Assembly: GCA_964019155.1 (NCBI GenBank)
Contig: OZ025244.1
Coordinates: 75,042,073 to 75,106,072, forward strand
Length of the DNA stretch: 64,000 bases
Source: Osedax fenrisi
Taxonomy: Eukaryota; Annelida; Polychaeta; Sabellida; Siboglinidae
Direction: 5' to 3'
A program made the position numbers and the translations under genes. Shown piece after piece: positions 12,770-53,287 of this stretch; position 1 is the first letter of the stretch; each line of letters opens with the position of its first letter. The notes beneath the pieces are model-generated. The model was not told the origin of the DNA. It worked only from the letters and a program-made list of their open reading frames with translations, and did not search any database.

Positions 12770-14810
12770 ATATCAGTATCGTGTATCAATTACCCTGATC
12801 ATGCCTTATAATCAATATAAATTATGTAGACATGATATAAATATAGAATATTATTAACCAAATAGAAACTAAAATATAGCATAGAACAAATTATTAATAT
12901 GATAGTAATTTTAAAAGGTGAGATTAAATATATAATATTTCATGAATAATTAATACTAATAGAATGATATGGTATACTTGTATTTAAGTTTATTTAAACT
13001 TTATACTTTATTATTGTAAAGTATATTATTATTATTATAAATTATATTATGTGTAATGAATGAGAGATAGTTGTAATATATTTAAAAGTTTAAGGCACCT
13101 AAATGATGTAATTAATTGCCACCCTCCATTAGATCTATCCGGTCCAAATTAGGTCCCTTAATATATTCATAAACCTAAAGATTAATAGCAGCTTGTAATA
13201 CAAATATTGTTTGTCATTATTACTTTATTTCCTTCCAGTTTATTTTATTATTTTAAATGTTAAGTCTTACCTACTTTTATTATTTGTATTTCTATAAATA
13301 CACTTTTGAGAAATCATTTATGATATATTTAAGTGTTTAAATAAACATTCATTCAATCAATCAATATATATATAGAATATATATTATACGTTAAAAGTTT
13401 ACAAAGGAAATCATCAAGGTTTAAATGTGGTATGTCCTACATATATGTCCTGTAACAGACACTATCCTCGACCATCATATTTAGAAAAGGGTCTAATTCA
13501 TGTGATATCGTTGATGATAATAATATAAACAAACATTAAATCACCAACACCTCGATGTTCTGCTCTCATTGAAATATAAGTACACATAACATAATAGGCT
13601 ATACCTTGTGATAAGTTATATATAATTTAATAAGTGCGTACAAAATTTATATAATTAAGATTGTATAAATGAAATAATCATTTGCGACTCATATTATAAT
13701 TACTATTTAATTTAATAAATGTGTACACAATTTATATTAATAATTAAAATTATAAAATTATGATATTTATTTATAAAGAAAGACAATTTATTAAATATTA
13801 ATTAAATAATTATTTTGTCATTCAAATCGTCGATGTTATCCTAGGTAATAGTTGGAGTGACATAGGAATTAATAATACAATACAAATAATACAAATATAT
13901 TGTTAACATTGTTTATACATAATTGTAATCAAATAAAAATCCATTAAAATATATTAGTATACATTTTAAAATCAATTGATATCGACTTATCTGTTAATTT
14001 TAAAATAATCTATATTTCAACTAATAATGTTAAGTAGGTAAACCTATACTATAGGTGTTGTTTAATATATTAAATTGGATTATACTATTAGATTTTAAAA
14101 AGTTATAGTCTCCTAATTTTTGTGGGAGCCATTAACAATTTTAATTTTTGTTTAATTGTTCATTACAATTTTTCTGATAACATTTTGAAAAAAAAATGTA
14201 TCCCCTAAAAAATTATTATACACTAAACAATTATAATGCTAAATGACTTTTAGTATTTTAGATATAGTATAAGTTTTTGTAAAAGTGGCTCAAATCCAAT
14301 CCCATCAAGTTAACCAACTTGATCAACTTATAAGATGGGATTATAATCCCACCTCGATACTATAGTAACTATAGTAACTATAATAGTTGATATATCAACT
14401 ACATATTTAATTAAACAGTTATATTTGAATATTTAATATTATATTATGGTCACTAATTAATAATCTATATTGAATATAAAAAATATATTAAATATTTATC
14501 TTAGTTTTCTCTTTTATTTTTCATTTGATACCAGGTGGCGTTATTAAAATAAATACGAATTCGAAATCCGAAATTAAACTTTTATAATCAATGGCTATTA
14601 TTTTTTTGTTTTATAACTAAACTTATTGTTTACTATACACATAATTAATTATACAAAACCTTTTTTTCAAAATATATATATTTCCAATAATATAGAGTAT
14701 TTAATTTGTATTGTGAATTATACTTACATTAGACTGATTACAGTACTTTACATTGAATAAGTAATATAATTGAAACGATAATTATTTAAAAATTTATTTT
14801 AAGTTTAACA
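12770..14810. other. intergenic, TAF4 to HINFP
   Basis: AT-rich. It contains a retrotransposon-like 3' tail near 13200-13366. No promoter element of HINFP could be recognised in the 300 bases before 14811. Confidence 0.6.
13200..13366 (+). mobile_element. possible non-LTR retrotransposon 3' tail
   Basis: AATAAA at 13340-13345 is followed directly by an ATTC/AATC run (to about 13366). This polyadenylation-signal-then-microsatellite ending recurs elsewhere in the window. No coding part is present. Confidence 0.4.
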
Positions 14811-40328
<25,518 letters not shown>

Positions 40329-41110
40329 TCACCACATCTCTAAAGCTAAAGGGGGAGCCACACTCGTGAATAATAATCACCTCCGTGTTTTATATCAACG
40401 TTATAGCAGTACATGTGTTGCTCACGAATACTGTTCACGTGTGTGTGGCCACTTTAGCGAGTGTAGGGGTGTGCAATGTTGTTCAGATGTACAGGCCGGT
40501 GATACAATGTGTAGTCTGCACTCCCACCATTCATCTCACAAGAGGAACAACGAACACTAGCAACAACTCTCTTAGGCCATGTTCACACTGCACTGACTCC
40601 TTTAGTCTTCTGACCAATAGATATGCACGAAATATATGATTTTAGACTAACACCGAAATTGATACTCTTGATACTGTATCCACCACATTCACTTCTGTGC
40701 CCACTCACTTGATACTGTATCCCCATACATTCACTACTATTCCCACTAGCTCGCCCACTCACTTGATACTGTGCCCACCACTTTCACTACTATTCCCACT
40801 AGCTCGCCCACTCAGTTCACTACTTATAGTACTAAGATAGCAACAAGTTTAGAGCTGATTTTATACACGATCCATTTGTAAATAGAATATTTTATTATTT
40901 TTACGTATTCAATATTTTATTTAGTTATATATAATATATATATTTATTTTTCTATAGTATTTCACCATTATATTAACTTGCTATTTAAATGTACAATTTT
41001 TTTTGTATTTAATGTGATTTGCACTAAGTGATATTAAAATTGGTATATTATTTATTATTAATAAATGATATGAATTTCCAATATTCATCTTTACTGAATA
41101 TAAATAAAAT
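40329..41110 (+). other. HINFP 3' untranslated region
   Basis: Holds about three imperfect units of TTCACTACTATTCCCACTAG with TTGATACTGT (40665-40820). AATAAA at 41103-41108 followed by GT-rich sequence is the best polyadenylation signal. Confidence 0.65.
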
Positions 41111-41696
41111 GTTTTGTAAATGTGATGTAAATGTGATTTATTGATGACTTCATAATGAATTCAATTATAATAATGAATGTAATAATAATATGTGGCAATA
41201 TATGGCACGTTTTAATATATATATATATATGTATATGTATATAATGCGTTCACAAAAAATATGTATAGAAATTATATTAGTAAAATAAATGAAAATAACT
41301 TAAGTATTCGTACAGAATGTTAGCTATTAGAATGTCATGATTAATAGATACATTCGAACAGAAGATAATCCCCTATATCACGTGACGAACATCTAAATGT
41401 ATTCATCAGAATGTGTATCGTCTATTTCATATCGTGTATAAAACGTCGCCTATAAATTATAATATACAAATATAAATGAAATGTGTTTGCGAATTAATTT
41501 CGCGTATAAATAATAAATTGATATGTGTGCGTGGGTATATCTATTTTCTATATGAACATGATAACTTGGAATTATATATATATAAATAAGTATAAATGTG
41601 TAGAGGTAAATGATGCAGTAGGATGCTTGCAAGGTCAGATCAAGGTCAGATCTCCAGTATAAAAGGACATCGCGAATACTTGCTGCCATGTCTCTG

Positions 41697-42026
41697 CAGT
41701 TTAAATCTGAAGGACATCTCAGGTTAATATCTGAAGGACATCTCAGGTTAATATCTGAAGGACATCTCAGCTTTATATCTGAAGGACATCTCAGCTTTAT
41801 ATCTGAAGGACATCTCAGCTTTATATCTGAAGGACATCTCAGCTTTATATCTGAAGGACATATCAGGTTATATCTGAAGGACATCTCAGCTTTATATCTT
41901 AAGGACATCTCAGCTTTATATCTTAAGGACATCTCAGGTTATATCTTAAGGACATCTCAGGTTATATCTGAAGGATATCTCAGGTTAATATCTGAAGGAC
42001 ATCTCAGGTTAATATCTGAAGGACAT
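41697..42026. repeat. 24-bp minisatellite between convergent genes
   Basis: About 13-14 copies of TATCTGAAGGACATCTCAGG with GTTAA or CTTTA linkers. Followed by a GTGGGGTGGGG tract at 42126-42150. Confidence 0.93.
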
Positions 42027-42476
42027 GGAACGTTGGAATGGAGATTCTTGATCGGTAGCCTGTTGCGAACAAACATTGGAGGCGGGGCTTCTTCTGGGAA
42101 TGGGGCGGGGCAACATCGATCTGTAGTGGGGTGGGGTGGGGTGGGGGTTGTAGGATGGGGTGATATGGACCAGTAGTGGGGGTGTGATTTCAAATACATT
42201 GTGTTGAACAGGATAACATAGAGCTAGTCACACCCCGCTAGCATTGCTATTGATATACTACAGATAATGAGATCTACACACAAATGTATATACATGCGAA
42301 TAACGAAGTTTAGAAATGTAACGATAGTATTCCGAGTTAACAAACGAAATCTGTGTATTATTACTACGTATAAACTTGACTTTTGTGCTAGTTTGTAGAC
42401 AAATCAGAATTTTAAATATGTAAATTAGCAACATCTATTTATGAAAACTATATATATATATATACTTTATATTAAA

Positions 42477-42722
42477 TCAGAGTATGATTATTGAATACCA
42501 AACTAGAAGCCCACTGTATACCGCTAAAGATATGCTACGCAATAACCTCCGGGTCGAGGAGTTCGAGGTGATACTGCTGCTATTGGAGGCCAGGGAACAT
42601 TGAGATCCGAACAATTGTTCGCTGTCATCGGTTGACCTGTGACCTTTAGCGTTATGTTCAGGGGGCAACGTTTGCGGGGTGACTTTCTGAGCTGCATTAT
42701 CCGCTTGAAACTTTGCGATCAC
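42477..42722 (-). CDS. ankyrin/SOCS gene, putative last exon with hydrophobic C-terminus
   Basis: The acceptor CATAAAG opens VIAKFQADNAAQ in phase 0. A Ser-rich stretch is followed by RRLLRS and a terminal run ISLAVYSGLLVWYSIIIL before TGA. This resembles a tail anchor: about 18 hydrophobic residues with basic residues before and nothing after. The splice into it uses a poor donor (GTCTGA); if that is not used, the protein ends at INEV. Confidence 0.5.
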   Translation of the reverse strand: MIAKFQADNAAQKVTPQTLPPEHNAKGHRSTDDSEQLFGSQCSLASNSSSITSNSSTRRLLRSISLAVYSGLLVWYSIIIL

Positions 42723-45700
42723 CTTTATGTCGTTGGGTGGTATGCTTTATAGAGATGAACACTAATTATATCTATACTTTGAATAATTAATAGTTATATT
42801 GACAATGTTTATGAAAGTTATAATTAATATATATATATATATATAGGAAATATCACTTGGATCTAGTTTGAAATTCTAGGTTTCCCTAAATATTTTGATA
42901 CATATAAATGTGCATAGATTATTATCATGGATATTATTAAAGTAGATATATCATTTTTATGATTTATTAATCTTTTTAGGAAATTTTAAGCTGTAATTTG
43001 TTAATAAATTATTAAAATTATATTTATTATCCTTAAAATGATGTATAATATATCATATAAAGTAACTATAAATAACTAAAATATTCATTTAATCATAAAC
43101 ATATACAAAATTATGTTAAATATTTAATTAAATTTCAAAAGTATATTTTATTTTATTTATGATATTTATAATATAATGCTCATATTTGAATATTACCAAA
43201 GACCTTTGTTATTACTAACAATACAACTATTATATCATTATATTTTATCATGTACATATTATATATAAAATATATTAATAATAGCAATAATAATCTTCTT
43301 AAGGGGTTTCTTAAGCGCGTTCATCTAACCAATGCTAATTTAGCTCTATCTAAAAATGCTAATGATAAATAACTAATGTAGATAATTACATAATATTTTT
43401 GTATTCAACAGATACTTTCTTCCATCATAAAGTATCTGTCTTAATATAAATGTACTTAATTTAAAATATTGTAAAAAAAATAGTCTCATTAATTAAATAT
43501 TTATTTTTAATTTTGTTCATTAAAATGTAAGTTTATCATCATTTATTTAATTAATATAAAATATAATAATAAATCCAACAGGATTCCTATAGATGTAAAT
43601 GTTTTATATTTATAGTAAAAATTTCAGATAAAAATAATAAAAATTAAAAAAGTAATAGGCACAGAATTTTACATGAGGTTACTAAGTGAAAAAGTAGAAA
43701 TTTGAGAAAATGACATTCAAAGTTTAAAAAATAAATAATCACAAAATATTATAATATATATATATATGTTTTACATTTATATATATATATATAAATGACA
43801 AGTAAAATATAATGGTATATAAACAACACTGAAACAATAACAATTAGTACTAATATAGAGTAGTACTCATATATATATTATAATGAGATATACAAATACA
43901 TATATGTATAGAAGTTATAAAATAGAAAAATATAAATTTATTTTTATAGTAATAGTTTAATAATAGTTATAAAAAATAAATAATGAATAATACAATATAA
44001 ATACCAGAATATAACGTTTTACTAGACAAAGCTATTATAGAAAGAAAATATCTAAATTTTCTGTTTTTACCGTCTCTTCAACCAATGATATCTTTTATAC
44101 ACATAATTGATTTGTTTATTAATTATATGGAATATATCTATAATCTATGCTTAATGTGAAAATATAAATTTGTTTAGTAAAATATTTGTATACGATATCG
44201 AAATATATAATTAAATGTGACAATTATTTACAAAAAATCCTGTCAATTTCAAATAATTATTATATCGATTACGCTTATAAAACACTTTATATTGATATAA
44301 ATACTCAAAAATAATTAATGAATAATTTTACAAATATATAAATAAGATATTAAACATGGATAATATATAATATACATTTGTTGTTAAAATAAAAATATTA
44401 ATCCTATTTTAACTCGCCTCCACCCTTAACATTAGTTTGTATAATAATTGTGAAATATACTACCTAATATAGCTATACTCAAGGTCTAATTAATATATGA
44501 TATGTTCTACTTGATGCTATGAATCAGACCTCATTTATTCTATTGCTGAAGTTTCTGGGAGATTTGAGGTAGACACTGTCTTTAAGCGAGAGTTTACCTC
44601 CCCTGTCACCCACAGGACTACTATCAGTGGGTGGTTGATGTGTTTTGTTGGCAGGAAACGTTGAGCATCGTTGGAATGGATTTCTATTGTCATTGACTCC
44701 TAGAATCAAATGTGTTGCTTATTAACTCTTAATATTAGTTAACTAAAAACATAATAATTAATAACTTTATTAAAAGTGCTACTACTTTTTAATTTTATAA
44801 TAAATATTTATTTATTTTAAAATATTAAAAAATGTATATATACACACTATCCACATACATTGTTATGCACATATATCATACATGTATCCCATGACTGTGT
44901 TCGTACTAACTATCGGTGGAGTAATTCAACAGAGAAGTGGGCCGTTGTTCCACTGGTGATTTCGGCGACGGCGGTGCTTTGCTACGAGACATTCTCACCG
45001 ATGACAGTTGCAGAGAACCGCGAGTAAAGGGGGCGCCACCTCCTAATTTGTCTACGTGTGAGGTTATATCGCATGAATACGTATACTGTATATTATATGT
45101 ATATACACATTATACATAGTAAACAAGTTGTACATATTGTACTCATAGATAAACCAAGACCAAATGCTGATAATAATAATTATATTTTAAGATAATATTG
45201 ATGATAATATTTATGATAATATTGCTATATATATATATTTAATATAAAAATTAAAATAATGTGCACTACCGTAACTATATTCCTATAGAATGAACACAAA
45301 TCATCGCGAATCTCAAACCTAGATTAGATTCGCTACTCAGTCTGCTCCTATAGTGCTGGCGGGGTTCTGATGATGACAACGTCAGCAGCGAGGCCCCCAT
45401 GGGGTTATCGGTACGGGCCCCCCTAGAACGGGGCGTCGGGGCTTGTAGTCGCGACTGTATCGGTTCAGAAGCCGAAGTCACCCGGCGTCGAGGTGAAGCC
45501 GCTACTGGTTCGCTACTGCGTCTTAGATCAACCTGTGAGAGACGAGTGCTCAGCTCCAGTTGACTGGCTCGAGTGGTGGCGTCCATAGGTGATCTAGTCG
45601 TCGGGGGGCGGAGCCTATGAGAAGTGGGCGTGGTCCGTCCGAGCGGTATCGTGGGCGCTATACTACGCGAGCTCGAGCGAAGGGAGTGCGCCCAGTCTCG

Positions 45701-45911
45701 ACCTACATTCACGGTAGCCTGTCTAGTAGAGGTGGTATCGCGATGTTTACCATTGGATGGGGGCGTGTCACGTTTGCCGGGAGGGGGCGTGGCTACAGAG
45801 GGAGAGCGGCGGGCTTCAGCAGCTATGATATCGAGGAGAGGGTTCAGCATGTCGTCGAACGAAGATTTAAACCCGGCACCCCCGCCGCTTAGACTAGAAT
45901 TACTACTATCG

Positions 45912-45942
<31 letters not shown>

Positions 45943-48900
45943 AGTCTGTGTCTAGGGGTAGTACGGTAGGAGAGTTATATCTGACAGCCTCTTCGTTCAG
46001 GGCATCTCGATGAGCCCGCGCCGCTGCTGCTGCTGTAGATACACCTCTATCGTTAGCCACTCCCCTTTCGATAGATACGCCCCTTTTACTGGGCCCGCCC
46101 CTTACCGGGGACGAGGTGAACATATCCTCCATAGACAGAACCGTAGAGCGAGCTTTACGCGGCCTCGAGGATATAGAACCCGCGTGGGAGGAACACGTCT
46201 CTGAGTCGGTGCTTACGTACCCGTTATCTGTGGAGACGGTGCGGTCTTTCACCACTGGGGGTCGCCTCATTAGGGGCGTGGTTTTAGTCGAGAGGGGTGT
46301 AGGCGTGGTTTTAGGCGTGGTGGTAGGTGAGGGCGTGATCTTTTTGAATATATTCGAGTAATCCACCGTCGGGCTTTGCGGGGAGGGTGTTGAGGAGTTG
46401 ATTCGTCCGCTGACCGTGTACTTGGTAGGGGTTCTGCGCACGAACGACTGCCTATTGGTGGGGTCACCCGTACTACTGACGGTGCTAGAGGTACTGTCGG
46501 TTCTGGGGCGCGGCCGTTGTAGTACTCGGGGCGCCGAGGGGCTAGATCTCGACCCTATGCCCGATATCGTGCTCCTCGCGAACCCGGTCCGCTTGATCGG
46601 TTCCGGAGTCGCGCCGGCATCCGATTGGTCGCCGTCGTCGTCGTCGCAGAAGTCGGCGTCAAGCTCCGAGAACTCGAGGTAACGCCGCAGCTGATACTCG
46701 AGTGGAGGCAGGGTCTTGAGCTTCTCCTTGACGGTGGTTCCGAGACAGGAGAGCACTCGACGTCTGCACATCGCCTTCAGACTGGGTACCCTCGTTTGGG
46801 CCGCGTGTTGCCTGACTAGTAGACGTCTGAGTCCGTCGTAAGAGCCGAGGTGGGCGCGGTAGTCTTCGGCGTAACGGGGCGCTCGGGAACTTAACGTGTC
46901 CGGTACCCTCGCCCCGACCTTGAGCAGGAGTTTACCCGCCGACTGGAGGTCGAGTACATACGCTATCTCGACGGGGCTGTGAAAAGGGGCGAAGGAGTGG
47001 GTTATTACTAGGGGCGCTGGAACGATTTTGTATGTAGGGGAGATCAACCATTCAAAATAAATGTTGTGGTAAAAGTGGGGGGGACCAATACATAGGAGAT
47101 ATATTACAAAAATTAATACAAACCCAGCCTTAAAAGTATATATTTAAAAACTCATAGAATATGATTGATGTAAAAATTTCCATAATTCTAGATAAAGTAT
47201 TCAAAAATAAACAATGACTAGTTATTGTTTATTAATAATTTATTTTAGCAAATATATATACACAATCTAAAGTATAAAGTATAAATATTTGCTAACAATA
47301 ACATACGTTATAATTCGTTATATTGTTATAATTATACACAGCTCCTCTATAACTTGATTACTAACGTATACAGTCGATCTTGTTCGATGCCCCTGACTTT
47401 AGAAGAAAGCCTCATCTCCCCTGCCTCCACAAGTTGTTCGTACCAGCTAGAGCATCTCAGAGCCTTATACAGATTGCAGGCCTCCTCAATGTTCGCGTTA
47501 GATTTGATCAGCAATATGGCCATATGGTTCAAGGTGGTGATATTCTGTTGAGACCGTGTTGTATAGTGTTACTTCAGTGACTCATTGAGTTAATAATAGT
47601 GTGACTCATTGTGTGAATAATAGGGTGACTAATAAGGTGACTTATTGTGTGAATCATAATATGAATTACAATATCACTCATAGTCAGGGTGAAGTAGTTT
47701 GATTTTATTGATATATATTCGATATATGAGGATAGTGAAAATGTTAGTATATTAAAATCAAGTATTGATATATCGTTTTTGTATAAATAATACTTGAAAA
47801 GTATATATATATTGCAAATTCATGAACTATTCAATATTAATTGTAATTATAAATTATTATTGCTATTAATATCTAGTATAGAACCAGATATCTATTATAT
47901 ATTAGCTATATTATAATGATTATATTTTATCTATAGTACATCCTCTATATAATTATTGAAATAAATTGAATTACATTTGATTCTCTTCCCTCTCTCTCTA
48001 TCCCTCTACATCTCTCCATCTATCTCTATTTCCCTCTCCCTCTCTCACACACAAACCTTATTTTCATGTAACAACGGAACAGAAGACAGTAGACAATGCA
48101 CCAGTGCCGAACATTGAGATCTGTCAACACCGTTAACCTTTGACCCGTACCTCAGTAGAATCAGTACCGTCTCAAGGTGACCTTCACCCGCTGCTAACAT
48201 GAGAGCCGTCTTACCTCCCGCGCCCTTGAGATTTATGTCTACCTGGAAGGTAGTAGGTGGCTATTAGTGATTCAAATGAAACCGAATTATGTGGTTTCGA
48301 AACATCTGAAACTAGATCAAATTGGTTTCGAAATATTCATAATTTCATTATCAGATAATAAAAAAATAAATTATATGATTGTATTTGTGATAATATCGAA
48401 TACATTACATATTTTAAATAATTAATAATATCAACAAATTTAAATTAATTCAAAAACAGTTTGATTGAGTCTAAGTTTGGCTCGACTCATGTGAATCACT
48501 AGTGGCTAGCATTACTATATTGTTACCTACATTAGAGATATCGTGGTTTCAGAACATTATATAATAACATATTATTAAAGGTTACAAAATTAAGGAATAT
48601 TAAATTGAATTAAAGTTGAGAACGACGTTTCCTAATTATAGTGATGCTTGCATGTTGTGATGATCTTACTGAGGTGTTCACTAATGTCTCACTTACTATT
48701 TTCGATCATTTTTAGTTTATTTTTGCGATTTTCAATATATTATTATTATTATATAGAAGAAACAAACAATCTATATAGAAGTAGTATACCCCATACATAA
48801 TCCCTACTAACCCCATGACAGCCTTCCCTATTCAACAGTAGTTTAGGAATCATTGATGCTAGCCCATCCCTCGATGCTATGTGTAGTCCAGTCATGGAGA

Positions 48901-51024
48901 GTTTATCTGTAGCAGTGATATCAGCACCAGCTCTCAGCAGGTATTCCGCAGCAGTTACCTATGTGTTGGTGGGTAGGTGTGTGTGAGTGTGTGTGTGTGT
49001 GGGTGTGTGTGGGTGTGGGTAGGTATGTGTGTGTGTGTAGGTGTAGGTGTGGGTGTGGGTGAGTGTGTATATAGGCGTGGATGTGTGTGTTGGTGATAGG
49101 GTGGGTTAGTGTGTGTGTGTGTGGGTGTGTGTGGGTGTGTGTGGGTGTGTGTGGGTGTGGGTAGGTGTGTGTGTGTGTGTAGGTGTAGGTGTGGGTGTGG
49201 GTGAGTGTGGGTGTGGGTGAGTGTGTATATAGGCGTGGATGTGTGTGTTGGTGATAGGGTGGGTGAGTGTGTGTGTGTGTGTGTGTGAGTGTGTGGGTAT
49301 GTGTGTGTGTGTTTATAGGTGTGGGTGTGGGTGTGAGTGTGTGGGTAGGTGTGTGTGTGTATAGGTGTGGGTGTGGGTGTGTGGGTGTATGTGGGTAGGT
49401 GTGTGCGTGTAGGTGTGTGAACATGAGTATTTGAGCTTTAAAGTATTAGCGTGTGTGAGTGTTATTGTAATGGGATGAGTGTGTGAGAGTGAGTGTGTGT
49501 TTATGTAAGTGCTGGAGATATGTTAACAACAATAGGGAATGGTGGTCAGATTGTATTCTAATGACTTTACAATTTTTCACTAATTACTACTCACAATATA
49601 TGGGTCTATTGTATACTATAATTATACTATAATTAGTAATAATATAGTATTTTAATGTAGTATTATCTATAATTATAGAAGATATTCAATTTAAACATTT
49701 TATTCCGCGTGTGTGTGATGACTATCATTATATTTTGTATGTTCAGATCATCGATATATAAAGAAAGTTTATTTTCTTTATATCGATGGTTCAGATTTAC
49801 AAATAATCAAATGTTCAATATGACACTAGACTTTTCAATTGAACAAATGACCGATGCCTCCTCCCAATATAACCCTAAAGTTTGGCTGAAAATGTGAAAC
49901 AATTTAGTAATTTAATATCAGCTGTATACTATAGTGTATATGGAAGCGTCGCTTAATGTAAGATATTGCAATTTACAGTCTAGTATCCCCTCAACCACAG
50001 TATCATGGTGTTAGAGTTAGTATGCTACAAGAATCACACCTTTAAACAGACACACTTACAACCGACTACAAACTTGTTTAGCGAGTAGGGCGACGAGGAA
50101 TGGGGTTTGCCAATCCTTATCTCTAGGGTCGAGGTGAGCCCCTGCCTCTAGTAAGGCTTCGATACACTCGAGGTCACCGTGCTTAGCTGCCCAGTGAAGA
50201 CCCGTACGGCCTAGGTTTATATCTTGACTGTTTATCTGATGGGCGGGGGATAGCGGGGGTTTTAGGGGGGGGGGGTGTGAGTGGAAGTAGTTTTATGTAC
50301 AGTGTGGTAATAGTCATTGATATGTTTGTGATGTGAGTGGTGCTGGTGGTGGTGTTGGGAGAGGTGAGGTGTCGGATACGATGATGGTATATATATATAT
50401 ATATATATATAGCAAGCACATGTTCTCGCACACACCCTACCACACTCCCACAATCACACACAATCACACACACTCCCACAATAACACACACACACACTCC
50501 CACAATCACACACAATCACACTCCCACAATCACACACACAATAACACACACATATCTTGATACTGACCTCCGCCTGACAGCTGATGAGCACCTTGACCAC
50601 ATCGGTGTTGGAGAACCTGCAGGCGACCAGTAGCGGCGTCTGGCGGCGGTGGTCGCGATGATTAGGGTCAGCTCCGGCCTCCAATAGGGTCAAGGTCACT
50701 TGGTGACATCCTCGGCGGGCTGTCTGGTGAAGTATCGTCTCTCCCTACGTAGTGAAGGTGGCGTGAAGGGGCGTGCTGGGGGCGTGAAGGGGGCGTGGTT
50801 AATGTACACACTTATATAAAAAGTATATTTATAATCCTATTTTAATTGATATATATATAACATCTATAAGTTTTATGTCTAAAATAAGTGTAAAATATGC
50901 AGAGCCCTCGTTAATGCACATATTACATATATGTTGATGTGTTTATATATATATATATATATATATATTTAAGTAAATTCTTTAAAATAATTTTCCATCT
51001 AAAAATACTCATAAATAAAATACA

Positions 51025-51104
<80 letters not shown>

Positions 51105-52093
51105 AATAAAGATAGTTTGTCTCAACGTCTTTGCTACCTGATCATTATATCTTCCAGTTCGGGCACCTGCACCAATCAAAGACTTGCAGATGCTCATGTG
51201 ACCGTATCTAGCCGCCAAAGACAGTGGGGTGTTGCCGTGAATATCCCTCAGGTCTATGGCAGCTCCGCAGTGAATCAGCAGCTTAGCGCATACCTGACAG
51301 GTCACGTGTGTGGGTGAGTGGGTGTGTGGGTGTGTGGGTGAGTGGGTGAGTGTGTGTGGGTGTGTGGGTGAGTGGGTGAGTGTGCGACGCACTGCGTGAC
51401 TGCGACACTGTATGTGTGTGGGTATGAGTGTATGTGAGTGTGTGAGTATGGGTGAGTGTGTGGTAATAGATAAGAGTATGGGTAACTTATAATAGATAAG
51501 GGTCAGGTAGATATAGCTATGGGTAAGGTAGGTAAAAGTGGTAATAGATACCATATGTAAATATATACTGTATGTGTGTTATCAGATACTGCAGTACCCA
51601 TGGGTAGGAGATAACAGATAAGAAAAGATCTATACTAGATAAGACATATATGATAACAGATAATACTCTAAATACTCTAAATACATATATAAAATCGGCA
51701 TAAATTGAAATTGAACAAAATCTTAATTAATATACTTATATTATATATATAGCGCCTACTAGTGCCATATTATGTAATACAACATATATATTTATTTTGT
51801 TTACACAAATGATAAGAAAATAATGTTAGTATTAATAGTACCATGTGAATTTAAATTTCTATAGGGAAATTTGTATAAGGTGATACACACATGTGATAAT
51901 TGATCAGTATAAGGCTGATATTAGTATATATATATATATAAATAATAATAATAATTATTAAATATGTATACACAATGTATATGAGGTAAATATAGCCTAA
52001 TGAAAACATTATACGTATACGTCTAAACCTACATAATATAACTTGTTGAGAGTAATAATACATGTGAATATACGGCTGTATTCTCACGCATAC

Positions 52094-52142
<49 letters not shown>

Positions 52143-52259
52143 ATGCATACACACACCTCATATATATTTATATTCTAAGATAAATGTATTTCACACATAA
52201 ATACATAATTTAATGTAAATACAAATTTAATTAGGTATATATATAACATTATATATACA

Positions 52260-52294
<35 letters not shown>

Positions 52295-52633
52295 GCAGAA
52301 CATGTATACGCGTATATTAATACTATTTACCCTTGGGTTTATTTATAAAACAAGAATATCACAACCACCGAGAGACTAGTGGTGTGTATGCGTCTCAACT
52401 CGTAGCCTATATCCGTGTGTACACTGTACACTGTACACGGTGTATCATACGATGTGGTGTGGGTCTCACCCCCTATACTATAGGATAGTTACCGAGGTAA
52501 ACACTAGCGGAGTGGGGGTTAACGTGAAACCCTACAGGTGGTATACATGCACTTAATAGTGGTATCACATCAATACCGTTTTCAATGTTACGTCCGTCGA
52601 ATTTTAATCCGTCAAATGCAAATTCGATAAAAT

Positions 52634-52668
<35 letters not shown>

Positions 52669-53250
52669 ATGTATGTATACGGGATTGAAGACCTATACAT
52701 ATTATTTAAATGGAGTTTAATTTTTAAACCATTTCTAATAAATCCGTGTATTATGAAATAGGATTAAAAACATTACATTCATAATCCATGAACTTCATAA
52801 TCGTATTTGACTATAGTCTATAGCATAATTAGTTCTGTATTAGTTAATATATAGCAGTATAGCATTATAACAACAATAATAAGAACACTACTAATAACAA
52901 CAACAACAACAACAACAAAGACAACGAACCTGATAACCTCTCCGCGAGCACACGTGCAGGGCGCATTGTTTAGTTTCCATGGTAACGTGATCAACGGGAC
53001 ATCCGGCCTGGAGGAGTTCTTTGGCGATAGGGGGCGTTGCTCCGGCCTAGAGGTCAGCGAGAGAGGGGTCAACATAGCATGGTTTTGTCTATGTTTAAGT
53101 TATTTACTGCCAGTTTATAACATCTAGACATGTTGATGAAACTATTCTGTTGAAACTAACGTTTCAACAGAAATATATGTCATTGGTATTCCTTGATTTT
53201 ATATAGTAATAGCAAAGCCTTTGTAGCTTAGGGATTTGGTAATAGGTATA

Positions 53251-53287
<37 letters not shown>

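Noticed and set aside
41450..42199. Open frames on both strands with repeated SEGHLRL or CPSDI words
   Set aside because: Products of the 24-bp minisatellite, whose unit length is a multiple of three.
45617..46819. Plus-strand open frames opposite the SOCS exon
   Set aside because: Shadow frames of the GC-rich minus-strand exon with no recognisable domain.
48921..49424. Threonine/histidine-repeat frame
   Set aside because: Low-complexity GT satellite; only its start overlaps a real ankyrin exon, in another frame.
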